A stretch of 64,000 nucleotides of DNA from Arctopsyche grandis (GCF_051622035.1 NC_135356.1:30294290-30358289), one strand, 5' to 3'; shown: positions 1 through 11,010, counted from the stretch's first letter. A program made the numbers and translations. Notes: a model not told the origin generated them from the sequence alone.

Positions 1-817
1 ATCGTCGTCAGGTAACGAGTGTTGTGATAGTTTTACAAGGATAGAGAAAACAAAAAAAATGTCATTTCTTTTCGCCTCACCTTCCATATGCATATGTATG
101 TATAATATAATATCACATGTATTTAAATTTACACATACCATTCGTGCACTCGTTATTCATCAGAGTGGCATTTTTAAAAGCCGCAGTATTACTTTTGTTC
201 GATATAATGGAGGAGCGTTTTCCTACGGCAACATTGGAGGTATTTCTTCTATAATTTCTAAAACACACGCGAAACGCGTTAAAAGAAACGAAATGGAATC
301 ACATACTATTTCATGGCAAAAAGTGAAAAAGTGAGCGGAGACTAACCTCGAAAGCACATTTGCGGGCAACTTTTGTTTCTCGATTAACGAGTTTAAATTT
401 TCGATTTCTTTCGTTATGATTGGACATATGACGTACGACGTTCCCGCGCTCTGGAGCTGAAAGTCGAAACAAATAACAACACACGCCTATAGAAAAAGTA
501 CAAGCAACTAATTTTTAGTTAATTAAGTTCTCACCCGTATGATGTCGGTGCACTCTCGCTTTAAGAAATCCAACAAATTGGAATAGCCGAATTCGTCAAC
601 GGATAAATATCGTCCTTCGATTTGGCGATATTCTCGACTGAGATCTTCTACTGTCATCCGAAGCGAGTTGGACACGACGATGCATTTTATGTTAATTTTG
701 ATGTTGTTCAATTTCTCCGATTTCGCAGACATCGCGACTGTAAATTATAAAACGAGAACAACATTCACCGGAGATGCAAACGCAGACGAAGAGGCAAAGT
801 TGCGGTGGGTGGTGGGT
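1..817. repeat. Direct segmental duplication, copy 1
   Basis: These 817 bp recur at 3889-4705 with a constant offset of 3888 and only scattered substitutions. The copy carries the LOTUS-domain exon and its flanks. Similarity stops abruptly near 817 (right side), where this copy runs into LTR-like sequence. The left end is cut by the window edge, so the duplicated unit may be longer. Confidence 0.9.
535..732 (-). CDS. LOTUS/OST-HTH domain exon (TDRD5/7-Tejas-like), copy 1
   Basis: On the minus strand an ATG at 732 opens a 66-codon exon ending at a GTGAGA donor (intron begins at 534). The peptide has the winged-helix pattern of the LOTUS/OST-HTH domain: a helix starting after MSAKSEKLNN, the stretch LRMTVEDLSREYRQIEGRYL, then the conserved core FGYSNLLDFLKRE and a terminal DIIRV-like strand. 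In this family, for example Tudor-domain proteins 5 and 7, Tejas and Oskar, the domain sits at the N-terminus, binds Vasa or RNA, and works in germ granules and the piRNA pathway. Here only the first exon is visible. I could not place the next exon with confidence; a 32-nt candidate exists near 225-260 but is speculative. The encoded peptide is identical to copy 2. Its upstream DNA is lost to retroelement sequence about 90 bp before the ATG, so this is more likely the broken copy. Confidence 0.6.
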
Positions 818-836
818 GCTGCGATATAGCACGACT

Positions 837-1312
837 TGTGATATCACCTATTTCCCTCATCGAACTTAATCTGTACAAATGACATCATCGTGTCCACTTC
901 TCGTACACGAAAGTTAGCCGTGGCCGAAATACTTCGTCCAGCTTACCCATAAAGGCGATTCGACTCGCTCCAGATACGCAATCACGAGTACACGGGAAAT
1001 CCCAAGGAGCTACGCAACTACGCATCAAACATCGAACACAAAGGAAGACCTCGACCCCGTCGGAATCTTCCAGAACGTGATCTCACCAGCCCAGCTACGC
1101 GTTGCTCAAGCAACACCTTTATGAACCAGTGCATCGTCCCCAGATGCCAGTGAGCTTCAGGAACTCGACCTAGCTCGTTCCAGTGAATCCTTTACCTACT
1201 TCGCTGTACATACAAATACACTTGTATTAATCGAGTAATAAAGATCCTCTTCAAAATTCAACTGAATTTCCATAGGCTGGGAAACGGTCCAAAACCTTTT
1301 ACCCCCCTATAA
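837..1312 (+). mobile_element. LTR-like remnant (Ty3/Gypsy-type R-U5 end)
   Basis: The segment begins TGTGATATCACC and ends near a C-run (ACCCCCCTATA). Its last 70 bp contain AATAAA, then the motif CATAGGCTGGGAAACGGTC. Close versions of that end occur at 47036-47100 and, as TAGGCCGGGATACGGTC, in the Gypsy LTR at 27330-27350. No target duplication could be fixed, so the limits are approximate. Confidence 0.5.
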
Positions 1313-1319
1313 GATGTTA

Positions 1320-1985
1320 CTGTATTTCCACTTGGATGATCGATAAAAAAAAAACAATTCATAAAAAAACGCGGTGTCGGATGTCGGTGATTTGTCAAAG
1401 GGTTTTTTTTCTTTCGTCAAATAAAATTAATAATCACACATTATCCGATAAATTTTACTTATGAAATGATTTAATTACTTGATTTATTTCGAAGAGAGAA
1501 ACAATTGAAGAATAAAAAAATCCGTTTGATGTGACCGACAACACCCCGGGTTAGCAAAAATCGTTGGATCACCCATACTAATACATGATATATTCTCAGT
1601 AACTGCGCATTACGGGGAAGTAAAAATAATAATTCTTTGATTTTTTTTCGATCTTAGTGCGTATCTTCGTAAGTCAAAACATCGTCGACAAACAAAAGTC
1701 GAGGATTACCTGTATGTGATTGTTGATGATCTAATTTTAGGTCAATTTCGAAAATTTATTTAAATTGTGCATGTTCTGTTTTAACTTTCAATATTTAATT
1801 TTAATTTTAATATTATGATTATAATTTTATTTTGATACTTGAATTTAATTTTAATATAATAATAATAGTTTTAATTTTGATATTTAATTTCAATTTTTAA
1901 ATTTAATTTTTATTTCGATATTTTGTACGCTACTGGTTTTTAAAGTTGGCCTGTGGGCCGTTCGTTGGCTTGGTGCGTACGCACC
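1320..1985 (-). mobile_element. Truncated Harbinger-like element (one end)
   Basis: This is the reverse complement of roughly 23527-24225. It ends in the palindromic tip TGGTGCGTACGCACCA (1970-1985) followed by TAA (1986-1988), the same flank as the complete copy. The other end is missing. Confidence 0.75.
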
Positions 1986-1988
1986 ATA

Positions 1989-2504
1989 ACGCGACGTTTT
2001 CCCATAAAACGGCAACGTTTCGCATTTGCATTCGCCGACCGGAAATGGTGGCGCTGGCGACTCGTCGAAAACCGGAGGTTCCGGTCGCAAACTCACATAT
2101 CGACATGCTCGACGTTCCGCGAAAACTGCGAATGTAAATTTTTAAAACCCCCATCGAATTGAATCCACTTGCATAATACATACATACATTACACAAATAT
2201 CACTTTGTTTGTAAGAAATGTTTTGTCACAAACTAATAACAATTTCTATATTTTTCATTCAATGTATCTTTTAAGTTAAAGTACATAAAAATTTTTGTTA
2301 AAAGAAAATAACAGTAGTTTTTAAATTAAATGACCAGTTGCTACATATACGCGTTATTACTTTTGTAGGATTCTTCAAAATGGCCGTTATAAAAATTGGA
2401 AAGTCACTCACGTGTTTTTGGCTTCAAAAAACCATTAAATTGTGGATAATAGCAAAAGGGAACTTCATATGTCAATTAGCGAACTACGTGCCCTAAAAGG
2501 CATA
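1989..2504. other. No gene recognised
   Basis: A GC-richer patch at 1989-2130 has overlapping short ORFs on both strands with no recognisable domain; the rest is AT-rich. Nothing else is supported. Confidence 0.4.
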
Positions 2505-2738
2505 AACTAAGGGGGGCGAAGCCCTAGACGGCATTCAATCATGGGGACGCGGTGGGGCGAAGCCCTAATAGGCATTAACTAAGGGGGGCGAAGCCCTAGA
2601 CGGCATTAAATCATGGGGGCGCGGAGGGGCGAAGCCCTTAAAGGCATAAACTAAGGGGGGCGAAGCCCTAGATGGCATTCAATCATGAAGGGGCGAAGCC
2701 CTAAAAGACATAAACTAAGGGGGGCGAAGCCCTAGACG
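2505..2738. repeat. Helitron-type hairpin array fragment
   Basis: Seven or eight hairpin units built on GGGGCGAAGCCC alternate with spacer text such as CTAGACGGCATT and CATAAACTAA. The same array fills the Helitron-like elements at 6430-6930 and 33140-34270. No Helitron ends are visible here; it abuts directly onto the MULE-like relic. Confidence 0.8.
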
Positions 2739-3700
2739 GCGACATATATAATCCATTCATGAGTCAGTCAGTCAGCTGATATAGCTGAACGCATATCTAA
2801 CATCTACTGCCCCTCCTCTATCATGTCCAACTTTTATAAAGAATACAAACATAACCCCGTGGGTTCCACATCAGATGACGGTTTATCCATAAAGCTTTTT
2901 GCCGGGATGGATTTCATTGTATGCTGGTCTAACAAATTCAACGTGGATCGTTTCCAAGTCGATAAACATTCCCGTGATTGGGTTCCACTGAATTCAATGC
3001 TATTTTCATAGTATAGTGGATGTGGTGGAGGCAGTTCAACAGCATGCTGCATTTTTATATGAAAGAGGTGGAAAAATGACTAGTATGATCAAGGTAATGA
3101 ATATTATGACAATGAACATTTTATAAAGCTACATATGTACATAATAAATTTAAAATTCTTTTCTTACATAAAATATACATTCAATGTATAGGGAGAATAG
3201 GAGACGCCAAAATTAAATTTATTGAAAATCCCTTTACTGTAATAATCACAACTCCGCTAATGAAGAGAGACCAAACCATAATAACATTATATTTATTGAC
3301 TCAACGTCATCCTGTGATTTGCAACAACACACTATAACTTTTGTTCTGACAGAAAGTATAGCCAGCGCTGTTCCATTAGCAGTTATCACTACTAAAGTCT
3401 AACAACTTTTGAGAATTTTTCAGCATTTGCTCTTTTGAAAGATTTCTGGGGAACATAAATCCAAAATATATATTGACTGCCGATTCTCATGCCGAACGCT
3501 TAGCTCTCACTAATGTTGTTAAGGATTTGGAGATGGATCTATGATTGGAGTTTTAATAGTGGATAGACAGATATTATATAGATTATTTAAAAATATAATT
3601 ATTTCGAACTCATCCCATCTCATGAAGTTGAAATAAACTTTATTATATTTAATAGTTCAGGGGTATGCAGAAAATACTTGCAAGTCTGGTCAGATTTTAA
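2739..3700 (+). mobile_element. Degenerate MULE-like transposon relic, copy 1
   Basis: This 0.96-kb segment is repeated in reverse at 37770-38722 and partly at 35800-36048. In shifting frames at about 3290-3540 it encodes peptides such as STSSCDLQQHTITFVLT, AVPLAVI and ILTADSHAERLAL. These resemble the catalytic core of MULE-type DDE transposases of the SWIM-domain kind, where a DSTS segment and a TDD/TDN-x-AE segment carry acidic residues. Stops and frameshifts interrupt it, so it is inactive. A 62-codon ORF at 2823-3011 is conserved between copies but has no recognised domain. The family call is from motif memory only. Confidence 0.5.
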
Positions 3701-3888
3701 TAATACACGACGACTCCCCACTAAAATGCCACCAAACACATACCGGAGACCTTTTTTAGGGTCACACAAGCGAGGAACGAAACTGTCCTCCAGCTACTTG
3801 ACAAAAATAGATAGCTTCTCGGTGGCGTAAACTTGAAAAACTGAAATCGTTATCGTCTAAGAAAAAGTCTTTCACCCAACGATTCTTT

Positions 3889-4705
3889 ATCGTCGTCAGG
3901 TAACGAGTGTAGTGATAGTTTTACAAGGATAGACAAAACAAAAAAAATGTCATTTCTTTTCGCCTCACCTTCCATATGCATATGTATGTATAATATAATA
4001 TCACATGTATTTAAATTTACACATACCATTCGTGCACTCGTTATTCATCAGAGTGGCATTTTTAAAAGCCGCAGTATTACTTTTGTTCGATATAATGGAG
4101 GAGCGTTTTCCTACGGCAACGTTGGAGGTATTTCTTCTATAATTTCTAAAACACACGCGAAACGCGTTAAAAGAAACGAAATGGAATCACATACTATTTC
4201 ATGGCAAAAAGTGAAAAAGTGAGCGGAGACTAACCTCGAAAGCACATTTGCAGGCAACTTTTGTTTCTCGATTAACGAGTTTAAATTTTCGATTTCTTTC
4301 GTTATGATTGGACATATGACGTACGACGTTCCCGCGCTCTGGAGCTGAAAGTCGAAACAAATAACAACACACGTCTATAGAAAAAGTACAAGCAACTAAT
4401 TTTTAGTTAATTAAGTTCTCACCCGTATGATGTCGGTGCACTCTCGCTTTAAGAAATCCAACAAATTGGAATAGCCGAATTCGTCAACGGATAAATATCG
4501 TCCTTCGATTTGGCGATATTCTCGACTGAGATCTTCTACCGTCATCCGAAGCGAGTTGGACACGACGATGCATTTTATGTTAATTTTGATGTTGTTCAAT
4601 TTCTCCGATTTCGCAGACATCGCGACTGTAAATTATAAAACGAAAACAACATTCACAGGAGATGCAAACGCAGACGAAGAGGCAAAGTTGCGGTGGGTGG
4701 TGGGC
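3889..4705. repeat. Direct segmental duplication, copy 2
   Basis: Second copy of 1-817, at a fixed offset of 3888. It keeps more of the DNA upstream of the LOTUS exon than copy 1. Confidence 0.9.
4423..4620 (-). CDS. LOTUS/OST-HTH domain exon (TDRD5/7-Tejas-like), copy 2
   Basis: ATG at 4620, 66 codons, then a GTGAGA donor starting at 4422, all on the minus strand. The translation is identical to the copy at 535-732; the only changes I saw inside the exon are silent. It shows the LOTUS hallmarks EDLSREYR, then DEFGYSNLLDFL. In Tudor-LOTUS proteins this module recruits Vasa-type helicases to germ granules. The DNA upstream of this copy continues past the point where copy 1 is interrupted, so this copy is the better candidate for a transcribed first exon. 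Downstream exons would lie below 4400 on this strand, where 3715-3890 contains a short open stretch that I could not assign. Confidence 0.62.
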
Positions 4706-5128
4706 GCTGCGATCTATGTGTAATACTTGGAAATGTGATTTGGCGCACAATTCGCAAACTGTCAAAACAAACTCATTGTGTCGCATTTAATGACGCGTGT
4801 ACGCATGCTGGGGACATTCCTATTCGAATAGAGAAATGTCTCCCGATCAATTGAATCGTGGAGAAAGCGAACACGGTGAATCGAAAGATAGCGGGAAAAG
4901 AATCGTAGAGATGGCGCACGCGCACGCATTCACACTGGCACTGGCCTCGCACTCACACCCACACGCACACTCGCGCTCGCACTCGCACTTCACTCAACTA
5001 TCGGACCGAAAACGTCGACTGGGTGTTGCCAGTTCGCCACGTTTCGTTTCGTTTCGTTTCGTTCCGTTTGTCGTTTTTGAAACCACATCAACTCTTCGAT
5101 CGATCGATGCTAAAAAATCATATTGTAA
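4706..5128. other. Intergenic, simple-sequence tracts
   Basis: Holds CA/CG-rich repeats (about 4915-4990) and a GTTTC run (5041-5062). A 140-codon ORF on the plus strand here is His/Ser-rich because of those repeats and is not believed to be a gene. Confidence 0.5.
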
Positions 5129-5335
5129 TGGTGCTTACGGACTAAACCAACGACGATTTTGGGCCAACTTTTTAACCAGCAGTAGCGTACAAAATATCGA
5201 AATAAAAATTAAATTTTAAAATTGAAATTAAATGTCAAAATCAAGCTCAAGAGCGAGATTGAGCTAAAATTAGATCATCGTTGATGTTTTGAATTACGAC
5301 GATACCGCATTTAAAACCAGAGAAATATTATACCA
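5129..5335 (-). mobile_element. Truncated Harbinger-like element (other end)
   Basis: Reverse complement of 24290-24512, starting at the tip TGGTGCTTACGGAC with TAA just outside (5126-5128). It lacks the end that is preserved at 1320-1985. Confidence 0.75.
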
Positions 5336-5755
5336 GAGATCTAATCCTGTTGTCACAAAATCTGCCTGTGTATAATTTGTAATAATAATACACAGTAATC
5401 TGAAATCTATAGATATCTCTATAATTTCGTATTTATTATATGTATAAAAATTGTATACAAAAAAAAAAAAAAAAAAAATCCATACATGTCTCTATGATTA
5501 ATATTTCTGATTAATTGTTATATGCTATATATTCTGATTGTATATGTATGTATTTTTGATTTCTGATTGTTTATGTATTCTGTATTTCGTTAACGTACAC
5601 CCGTCGCATTGGAGCAAATCTGTAATGGCGAGTGTATATTGAGTTGTAACAATAAAATATATCGAAGAAAGGAACAAAATTAAGGTTTCGGGTGTACAGC
5701 CCTCGTAAGCAAAATTATTATCCTAGAATGTTCAATTCAAAAGGCCTTGATTTCA
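5336..5755. other. Intergenic with SINE-like tail and poly-A
   Basis: About 5345-5400 resembles the tail of the SINE at 8282-8548 (CTGTTGTCACAAA, then TGTGTATAATTTG). A 20-A run follows at 5459-5478. The remainder is AT-rich with no gene seen. Confidence 0.45.
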
Positions 5756-7064
5756 TCTAATCTAATCTATAATTTGGAAAGAGACTTTGTATATATGTAT
5801 GTATCCTTCGTCGTCGTCCGTAGATCGGTGACGTCATCGAACACGTGATTCGATTTTTTTTTTTTCGATCCATGGGCGCCGATTTGTTTTTTTCGATTCA
5901 ATGGATTCACCCCCGCGGGGGCGCAAGGCGAGTAGTTTCATGGGGCCCCGCCAGGGGCGCCACAAGGGGCGCAGCCCCGTGGGGCCACGAAGGGGGCCCG
6001 GGGGGGGCGCAGCCTCATGGGGCCCAAAAGGGGGCGCAGCTTTATGGGGCACAGCCTTATCGGCCGCAGCCTTATGGGGCGCAACCTTATGGGGCGCAGT
6101 CTTATGGGGCGCTGTCTTATGGGGCGCAGCCTTAGGGGCGCCGCCTTATGGAGCTCAGCCGCATGGGGCCCCGAAGGGGGCGCAGCCTCATGGGGCGCAG
6201 CTCCATTGGGGGCACAGCCCCATGGGGTCCCGAAGGAGGCGCAGCCTCATGGGGCCCCAAAGGGGGCGCAGCTTTCATGGGGCGCAGCCTTATGGGGCGC
6301 CGCCTTATGGAGCTCAGCCACATGGGGCCCCGAAGGGGGCGCAGGGGGGCACAGCCCCATGGGGCCCCAAAGGGGGCGCAGGGAGGCACAGCCCCTTGGG
6401 GCCCCGAAGGGGGCGCAGGAGGGCGCAGCTTTTTGGGGCGAAGCCCTTAACGGCAACTAATCATGGGGGCGAAGCCCTAGACGGCAATTTATCGTGGGAG
6501 CGCGGAGGGGCGAAGCCCTATAAGGCATAAACTAAGGGGGGCGAAGCCCTAGACGGCAATTAATCATGGGGGCGCGGAGGGGCGAAGCCCTAAAAGGCAA
6601 CTGATCATGGGGGCGAAGCCTTAGACGGCAATTAATCATGGGGGCGCGGAGGGGCGAAGCCCTAAAAGGCAACTGATCATGGGGGCGAAGCCCTAAACGG
6701 CAATTAATCTTGGGGGCGCGGGGGGCGAAGCCCTAAAAGGCATTAACTAAGGGGGGGCGAAGCCCTAGACGGCATTTAATCATGGGGGCGCAGGGGGGGG
6801 GGGAAACCCTGAAAGGCAACTGATCATGGGGGCAAAGCCCTAAACGGCAATTGCTCATGGGGGCGTGGAGGGGCGAAGCCCTAGAAGGCAAAAGCTCAGG
6901 GGGTGCCGAGGGCGAAGCCCTAGAAGGCAAAAAAAAAATTTTGATTTTTTTTTTTTTTAATTTTAAAATTTTTTTTTTTTTTTAATTAAATGTTTACTAT
7001 TAGCTTAGTCATGTTTAAGCGGTTTATATTATAAACACTGAGCGAAGCCGGGTAATACAGCTAG
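5756..7064 (+). mobile_element. Non-autonomous Helitron-like element with GC-rich arrays
   Basis: It starts TCTAATCTATAATTTGG after an A and ends ...GGTAATACAGCTAG followed by T (7065), matching the Helitron rule of 5' TC, 3' CTAG and insertion between A and T. A short imperfect hairpin (GAGCGAAGCCGGG) lies about 10 nt before the end. Inside are a head with CACGTG and CCCCCGCGGGGG palindromes, a GC-rich array (5940-6430), a hairpin array (6430-6930) and A/T runs. No Rep/helicase is encoded. The 5' and 3' ends agree with those of 32336-34509. Confidence 0.75.
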
Positions 7065-7657
7065 TTCATAATAAAATCGAAAAAAAAACTGCATACAAAA
7101 AATGAAAACATTTTCACAAACAAGCAGTAATGATATACATGTGATGGAAATATAAGTGTGATAAAGACGTACGAGGAGCCATTGCACGAGACAAGTTGTG
7201 TTTGCTCGCATGCCATAAATTAATATCGACGTATAAAATAAATACATATGTCGCACGTACACATGCACATACAAACATATGTATGTACATTGTATACACA
7301 ATGCAGTGTTAGAAAATAATTTTCAATATCGCCGCCATACATATGTATATTGTAAACAAGTCTATAAACGCATCGCAAGCAAAACACACATTCACATACA
7401 TAATATATAATAAAAAATCAATGACGCACAAATTGTAGGAAAATATATAGCTTAGCGGTTTACATAATCAATATGTCAGAACATATCGCAACAAAGAACG
7501 CTGTTATCGACGCACGTTGTGCAGATCATGTTTCAGATACAAATCATAATATTTATATCAAATACGCCGTCGTTAATACATATAATAAAATAGTCCCCTC
7601 CTCAGGCAAGTAATGGGTCCTTTCGCATAGTCTTATTCAGAGGGTTAAAGCTGATCT
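7065..7657. other. AT-rich intergenic, no gene seen
   Basis: Contains many CATATGTATGTA-type runs and short ORFs without recognisable domains. Confidence 0.4.
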
Positions 7658-7666
7658 ATTATTTAC

Positions 7667-8024
7667 CGGTCTCCGTGACGAGACAGAATGTTAAATGACA
7701 GAAAACGCAAATATCGGAAGATCTCAAGTCGAAAGATCAAAAAAAAATGGTGCATGGTAAACGGTACATACTCATTTAATTTGCGCGAGCAGGATACAAC
7801 AGGAACAAGAGGAACAGGCTTTTCCTTCCGTATTAATATGCGCGCGCAGAATACGGGAGGAAAAGCATGTTCCTCTTGTTCCTGTTGTATCCTGCTCGCG
7901 CAAATTAAGTGAGTATGTACCGTTTACCATGCACCATTTTTTTTTTGATCTTTCGACTTAAGATCTTTGCCTTCCGATATTTGTGTTTTCTGTCATTTAA
8001 CATTCTGTCTCGTCACGTAGACCC
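7667..8024. mobile_element. Palindromic foldback transposon with 9-bp TSD
   Basis: The element is a long inverted repeat with arms of about 160 bp and a spacer of about 25 bp near 7835-7860. It begins GGTCTCCGTGACGAGAC and ends in the complement GTCTCGTCACGTAGACC. It is flanked by identical 9-mers ATTATTTAC at 7658-7666 and 8025-8033. A 9-bp duplication with long inverted repeats is typical of Mutator-type (MULE) foldback elements. The ORF across it is a by-product of the palindrome. Confidence 0.85.
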
Positions 8025-8033
8025 ATTATTTAC

Positions 8034-8281
8034 ATATAATCTAAAATGAATAATGATTGTTTTATATATGAAAACGGGGGTACTTGTCGGTTATACGGGC
8101 GCATCCGAGTACAGAGTATGTACACATACGTACAAATTTTATTTTATTTTTACATAGACATATACCAGGAAGACCCCGATGCGCCTTCCTGGACAATTAA
8201 TTACAAACAATGCAGCATTTTTTTATTATTACATAAATCACTGTATATCCAGAAGCCGAAGAACACGAAATAACAATTAAT
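8034..8281. other. Intergenic, no gene seen
   Basis: A 75-codon ORF at 8046-8273 shows no recognisable domain. Confidence 0.35.
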
Positions 8282-8548
8282 TAATCCAGGGATTTAGATT
8301 TTATATATAATTTTTGCAAATTATACACACAATAAATACAGAAGATTTGTGACAACAGGAAAGATGATTTTTTTTGCCAATTTTGAGGAACCGTTTCAAC
8401 AATGATCACATAAAATTGGCAAACTCTGATAGGAAACGATCGATTTGGAGTCACAAATACCCCCAAATCTAACCAGCAGTATGGCGGATCGAACCCACTG
8501 ATCACTTGATGCTAAACATACACGCTACCATTCAGCCATACTGCTGGC
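8282..8548 (-). mobile_element. tRNA-derived SINE
   Basis: On the minus strand the head (8545 down to 8475) is tRNA-like. Ends AGCAGTA and TACTGCT pair as a 7-bp acceptor stem, with a box A-like TGGCTGAATGGTAGC and a perfect box B GGTTCGATCC. The T- and anticodon stems do not close properly, so it is not a working tRNA gene. The body continues to about 8282; its tail resembles sequence at 5345-5400. Confidence 0.7.
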
Positions 8549-9339
8549 TAAATGCTCGAGCGGGTTAATGGATGGACTCTAGGTGTCGTAAACAGTTTTA
8601 GTAAAGTGATAGTACGCAATCGGTGATTGTTTTACAGTAGATCGGATGCAGCGAGAGACTTATGCGAGCATACTGTCGCATTCGTGCAATGTGTTGCAAC
8701 ATTGTAAGGAATTAAAATAATTTATTTTTAACTTATTTCTTATTTAACTATATATGTAATATTATTACAATATAATTTAAAGCAAGGTCTTTAATAATAT
8801 TACTGTAACCTTTGCAGTCCATAAGATGACGTTGACAATTAATTTTACCGTCTAAAAAATATAAATTCCCATTAACATGAAATGTATATACGTATTCCAT
8901 AAATAAATTAATAATATCAACAACTTACGTATTTTATATTCAAATTTAATCAATGTAAATATTTCAAAATACGACACACGACCTCAAAAGTAACAAAAAA
9001 TAAAAGTCAAATTGTACCGACTGCTATACACACTAACAATATTGTATATTTTGGCCAAAATGCAATGCGAAACTGAAACGAAATGCAATTGGCCATCGCG
9101 GATTGAGTGGGGATAACATCTACATTTTACTCAAGTCTCATGCTAGATTCGTTCGACCAAAGTGTAAGTTTGTATACTCGTTGCTGAGTTGCGCCCGTAT
9201 AACCAATAAGTACCTAGCATTCTTAGTGTTGTAATTTAATTTAAACAATTTGTTAAAAAATAAAACATCCGTTATGTACTCGTCAAGGATAAAGTACGGT
9301 GATTGAATGAGCCATTGTCACAGCTGGCCACATGTTTAT
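8549..9339. other. Intergenic with a fragment of the 1-kb interspersed repeat
   Basis: 8788-8935 matches, in minus orientation, the repeat family also found at 15170-16180, 22618-23523 and 60730-61750 (for example GATGACGTTGACAATTAATT). The rest shows nothing. Confidence 0.6.
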
Positions 9340-9343
9340 TTAA

Positions 9344-9661
9344 CCCTTTGCCCGCGTCACCTAATTTAGCGAACATGTCCTGTACGCGGCTGCTTTTTTG
9401 CGGATTTTGTTTTCGCGTTTTCGACTATAAATATAGGTTGTAATATTTTATAAATTATTTTAGCCTATATTGAATTTTTTTTGACTACTGCCATCTATTG
9501 AATTTGGTAAAGTATACATTTAGTAATATTTTCAACCAAGTTATAAAATTTTAACACAATACACGGCTCTTATACAGGTTGGAACTTCCAATCTATGCGT
9601 GTCTCACGCGCTGAGGGCATGTTCGCTAGGACATGTATAGTAGTCGTAAGCGGTGGAAAGG
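9344..9661. mobile_element. piggyBac-type MITE
   Basis: Flanked by TTAA on both sides (9340-9343, 9662-9665). It begins CCCTTTGCCCGCG, and the complement of its other end begins CCTTTCCACCGC. Sub-terminal inverted copies of TAGCGAACATG lie just inside. CCCTTTG-type tips plus TTAA are diagnostic of piggyBac. It is 318 bp with no coding capacity. Confidence 0.88.
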
Positions 9662-9665
9662 TTAA

Positions 9666-10114
9666 ACAATCTGAACGTTTTTTAAAATAAAAACTGAGAC
9701 AAAAGCTATGTATGAATCAATGTATTTCAACTTTATTGATAGCGTTTAATTGATTGGATAAACGACGATCAGAGATCATCTATACGTTATGTTTAAAATG
9801 CATTTATTCATGAATGGCAAAGATCGACCAAATAAACAGTGATGTCATCCAATGTCCTTAACAATATGTTTCACCAACTGGATGATAATACTGTTTACGA
9901 GTCTCGGTCAACATCTCAAGTGCATTCATAAACGCGAAGATCATATTGGATTGGATCAGATTGCACCATGGATTGAACTACAATGGAAACCGTTTACCAC
10001 GTAAACACTCAAGATGAAAAATCGGTCAATGTGTATTCAATTTTAATTAAAAAAAAAAAAACGTTAACATGGAAAGATTTCACATCTCAGAAGAATAGAA
10101 ACACATACTGATTA
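9666..10114. other. Intergenic, no gene seen
   Basis: AT-rich with a short A run at 10047-10060. No feature recognised. Confidence 0.35.
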
Positions 10115-10346
10115 TTAATAGTGTTGTGTTGAGTCATTAAAGATTTATAGTGTTTTTATTAAAACTTAGGTAGCTTAGTTCGGCCTCTGCAGTTGATAAG
10201 CCAACTGTTCATATGCTATTGTCTCGACTCGTTCAGACATGTCCAGATGTTACAACAGTATAAGTGCAATCTCCATTTGAATGTTAGCCCTTTGAATGCT
10301 GAGCAACGCCGATTGGCGTTTTGCCAACAAGTTCCATGGGTCCATG
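10115..10346 (+). repeat. Direct repeat flanking piggyBac relics, copy 1
   Basis: Recurs at 11131-11362 with few changes (period 1016). The repeat spans host DNA, the insertion site and the first 60 bp of a piggyBac tip (TTAG CCCTTTGAATGCTGAG here, TTAA in copy 2). The locus was therefore duplicated after insertion. Confidence 0.85.
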
Positions 10347-10555
10347 ACCATCCATTACGACTTTCAAGCGATCTGCGGAAGGACAAATTACAACAAATAG
10401 AGTCAAGCAGCAATTCAAAGTATCCGACAAGAAGATGTCGGGTATGCACGGCTCACAAGAAACGTGGTGAAACAAGATACATGTGTGCATTTTGTGAGGT
10501 GCCTTTACATAAAGGAGATTGTTTTGAACGATATCATTCATTACCGAATTATTGA
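10288..10555 (+). pseudogene. piggyBac transposase C-terminal cysteine-rich domain (relic)
   Basis: The reading frame ending at 10555 encodes the C-terminal cysteine-rich finger of piggyBac-type transposases: RRCRVCTAHKKRGETRYMC, then CEVPLHKGDCFERYHS and a terminal NY. In the family this domain binds the sub-terminal repeats of the element. The frame is joined directly to the transposon tip CCCTTTGAATGCTGAG at 10288, so the N-terminal and catalytic parts are deleted and the upstream Met codons are not the real start. AT-rich 3' sequence follows. It is a non-functional internal-deletion derivative. Confidence 0.75.
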
Positions 10556-10649
10556 TAAGTTTATGGCATTTGTAAAATTTAGCTTTTTTTATTTTCATTT
10601 ACTCTATAAAATTCCTAAAATTCAAGATAATGTATGTGATAAGATATTT

Positions 10650-11010
10650 TTATATATTTTTTTAGTTATCTCTGTCCAAAAATTATTATGTTTTAAATTT
10701 TGCAATCATTTATATGATAAAAATGATGGGAATATTTTTATTAGATTTTTTTCTCTTTAAAAATTTCTTTGTATAAAAAAAGGTTGGTCACCATCTCCAA
10801 AAATTATTGTTTTAAATTTTGTTATTTTGTTATCATTTATATAATAAAGACGATGGGAATATTTTTTCTCTTAAAAAAAATTTTTTTTTAAAAAAAAGGG
10901 TGGTCACCCTGTCCAAAAATGATTATATTGTAAATTTTGCAATTATATAGACGATGGGCATATTTAAAAAAAAAAATCTCCTTAAAAATTTATTTGTATA
11001 AAAAAGTTGG
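10650..11010. repeat. Degenerate tandem repeat, about 3 units
   Basis: Three units of roughly 115-125 bp share the order CCAAAAATTATT, TTTTAAATTTTG, then GATGGGAATATTT. They lie just 3' of the piggyBac finger. Confidence 0.7.

Noticed and set aside
59-334. 91-codon plus-strand ORF, repeated at 3947-4222
   Set aside because: Conserved only because the whole 817-bp block is duplicated; no domain, and the opposite strand holds the LOTUS exon.
4797-5219. 140-codon plus-strand ORF
   Set aside because: His/Ala/Ser runs come from CA/GC simple repeats, and the frame continues into the Harbinger-like element end.
5845-6530. Several long overlapping ORFs (up to 209 codons) on both strands
   Set aside because: They arise from the stop-free GC-rich array of the Helitron-like element and encode low-complexity Gly/Ala/Pro/Gln text in every frame.
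8475-8545. Functional tRNA gene
   Set aside because: The acceptor stem and box B are good, but the T-arm and anticodon arm do not pair and the sequence continues into a SINE body.
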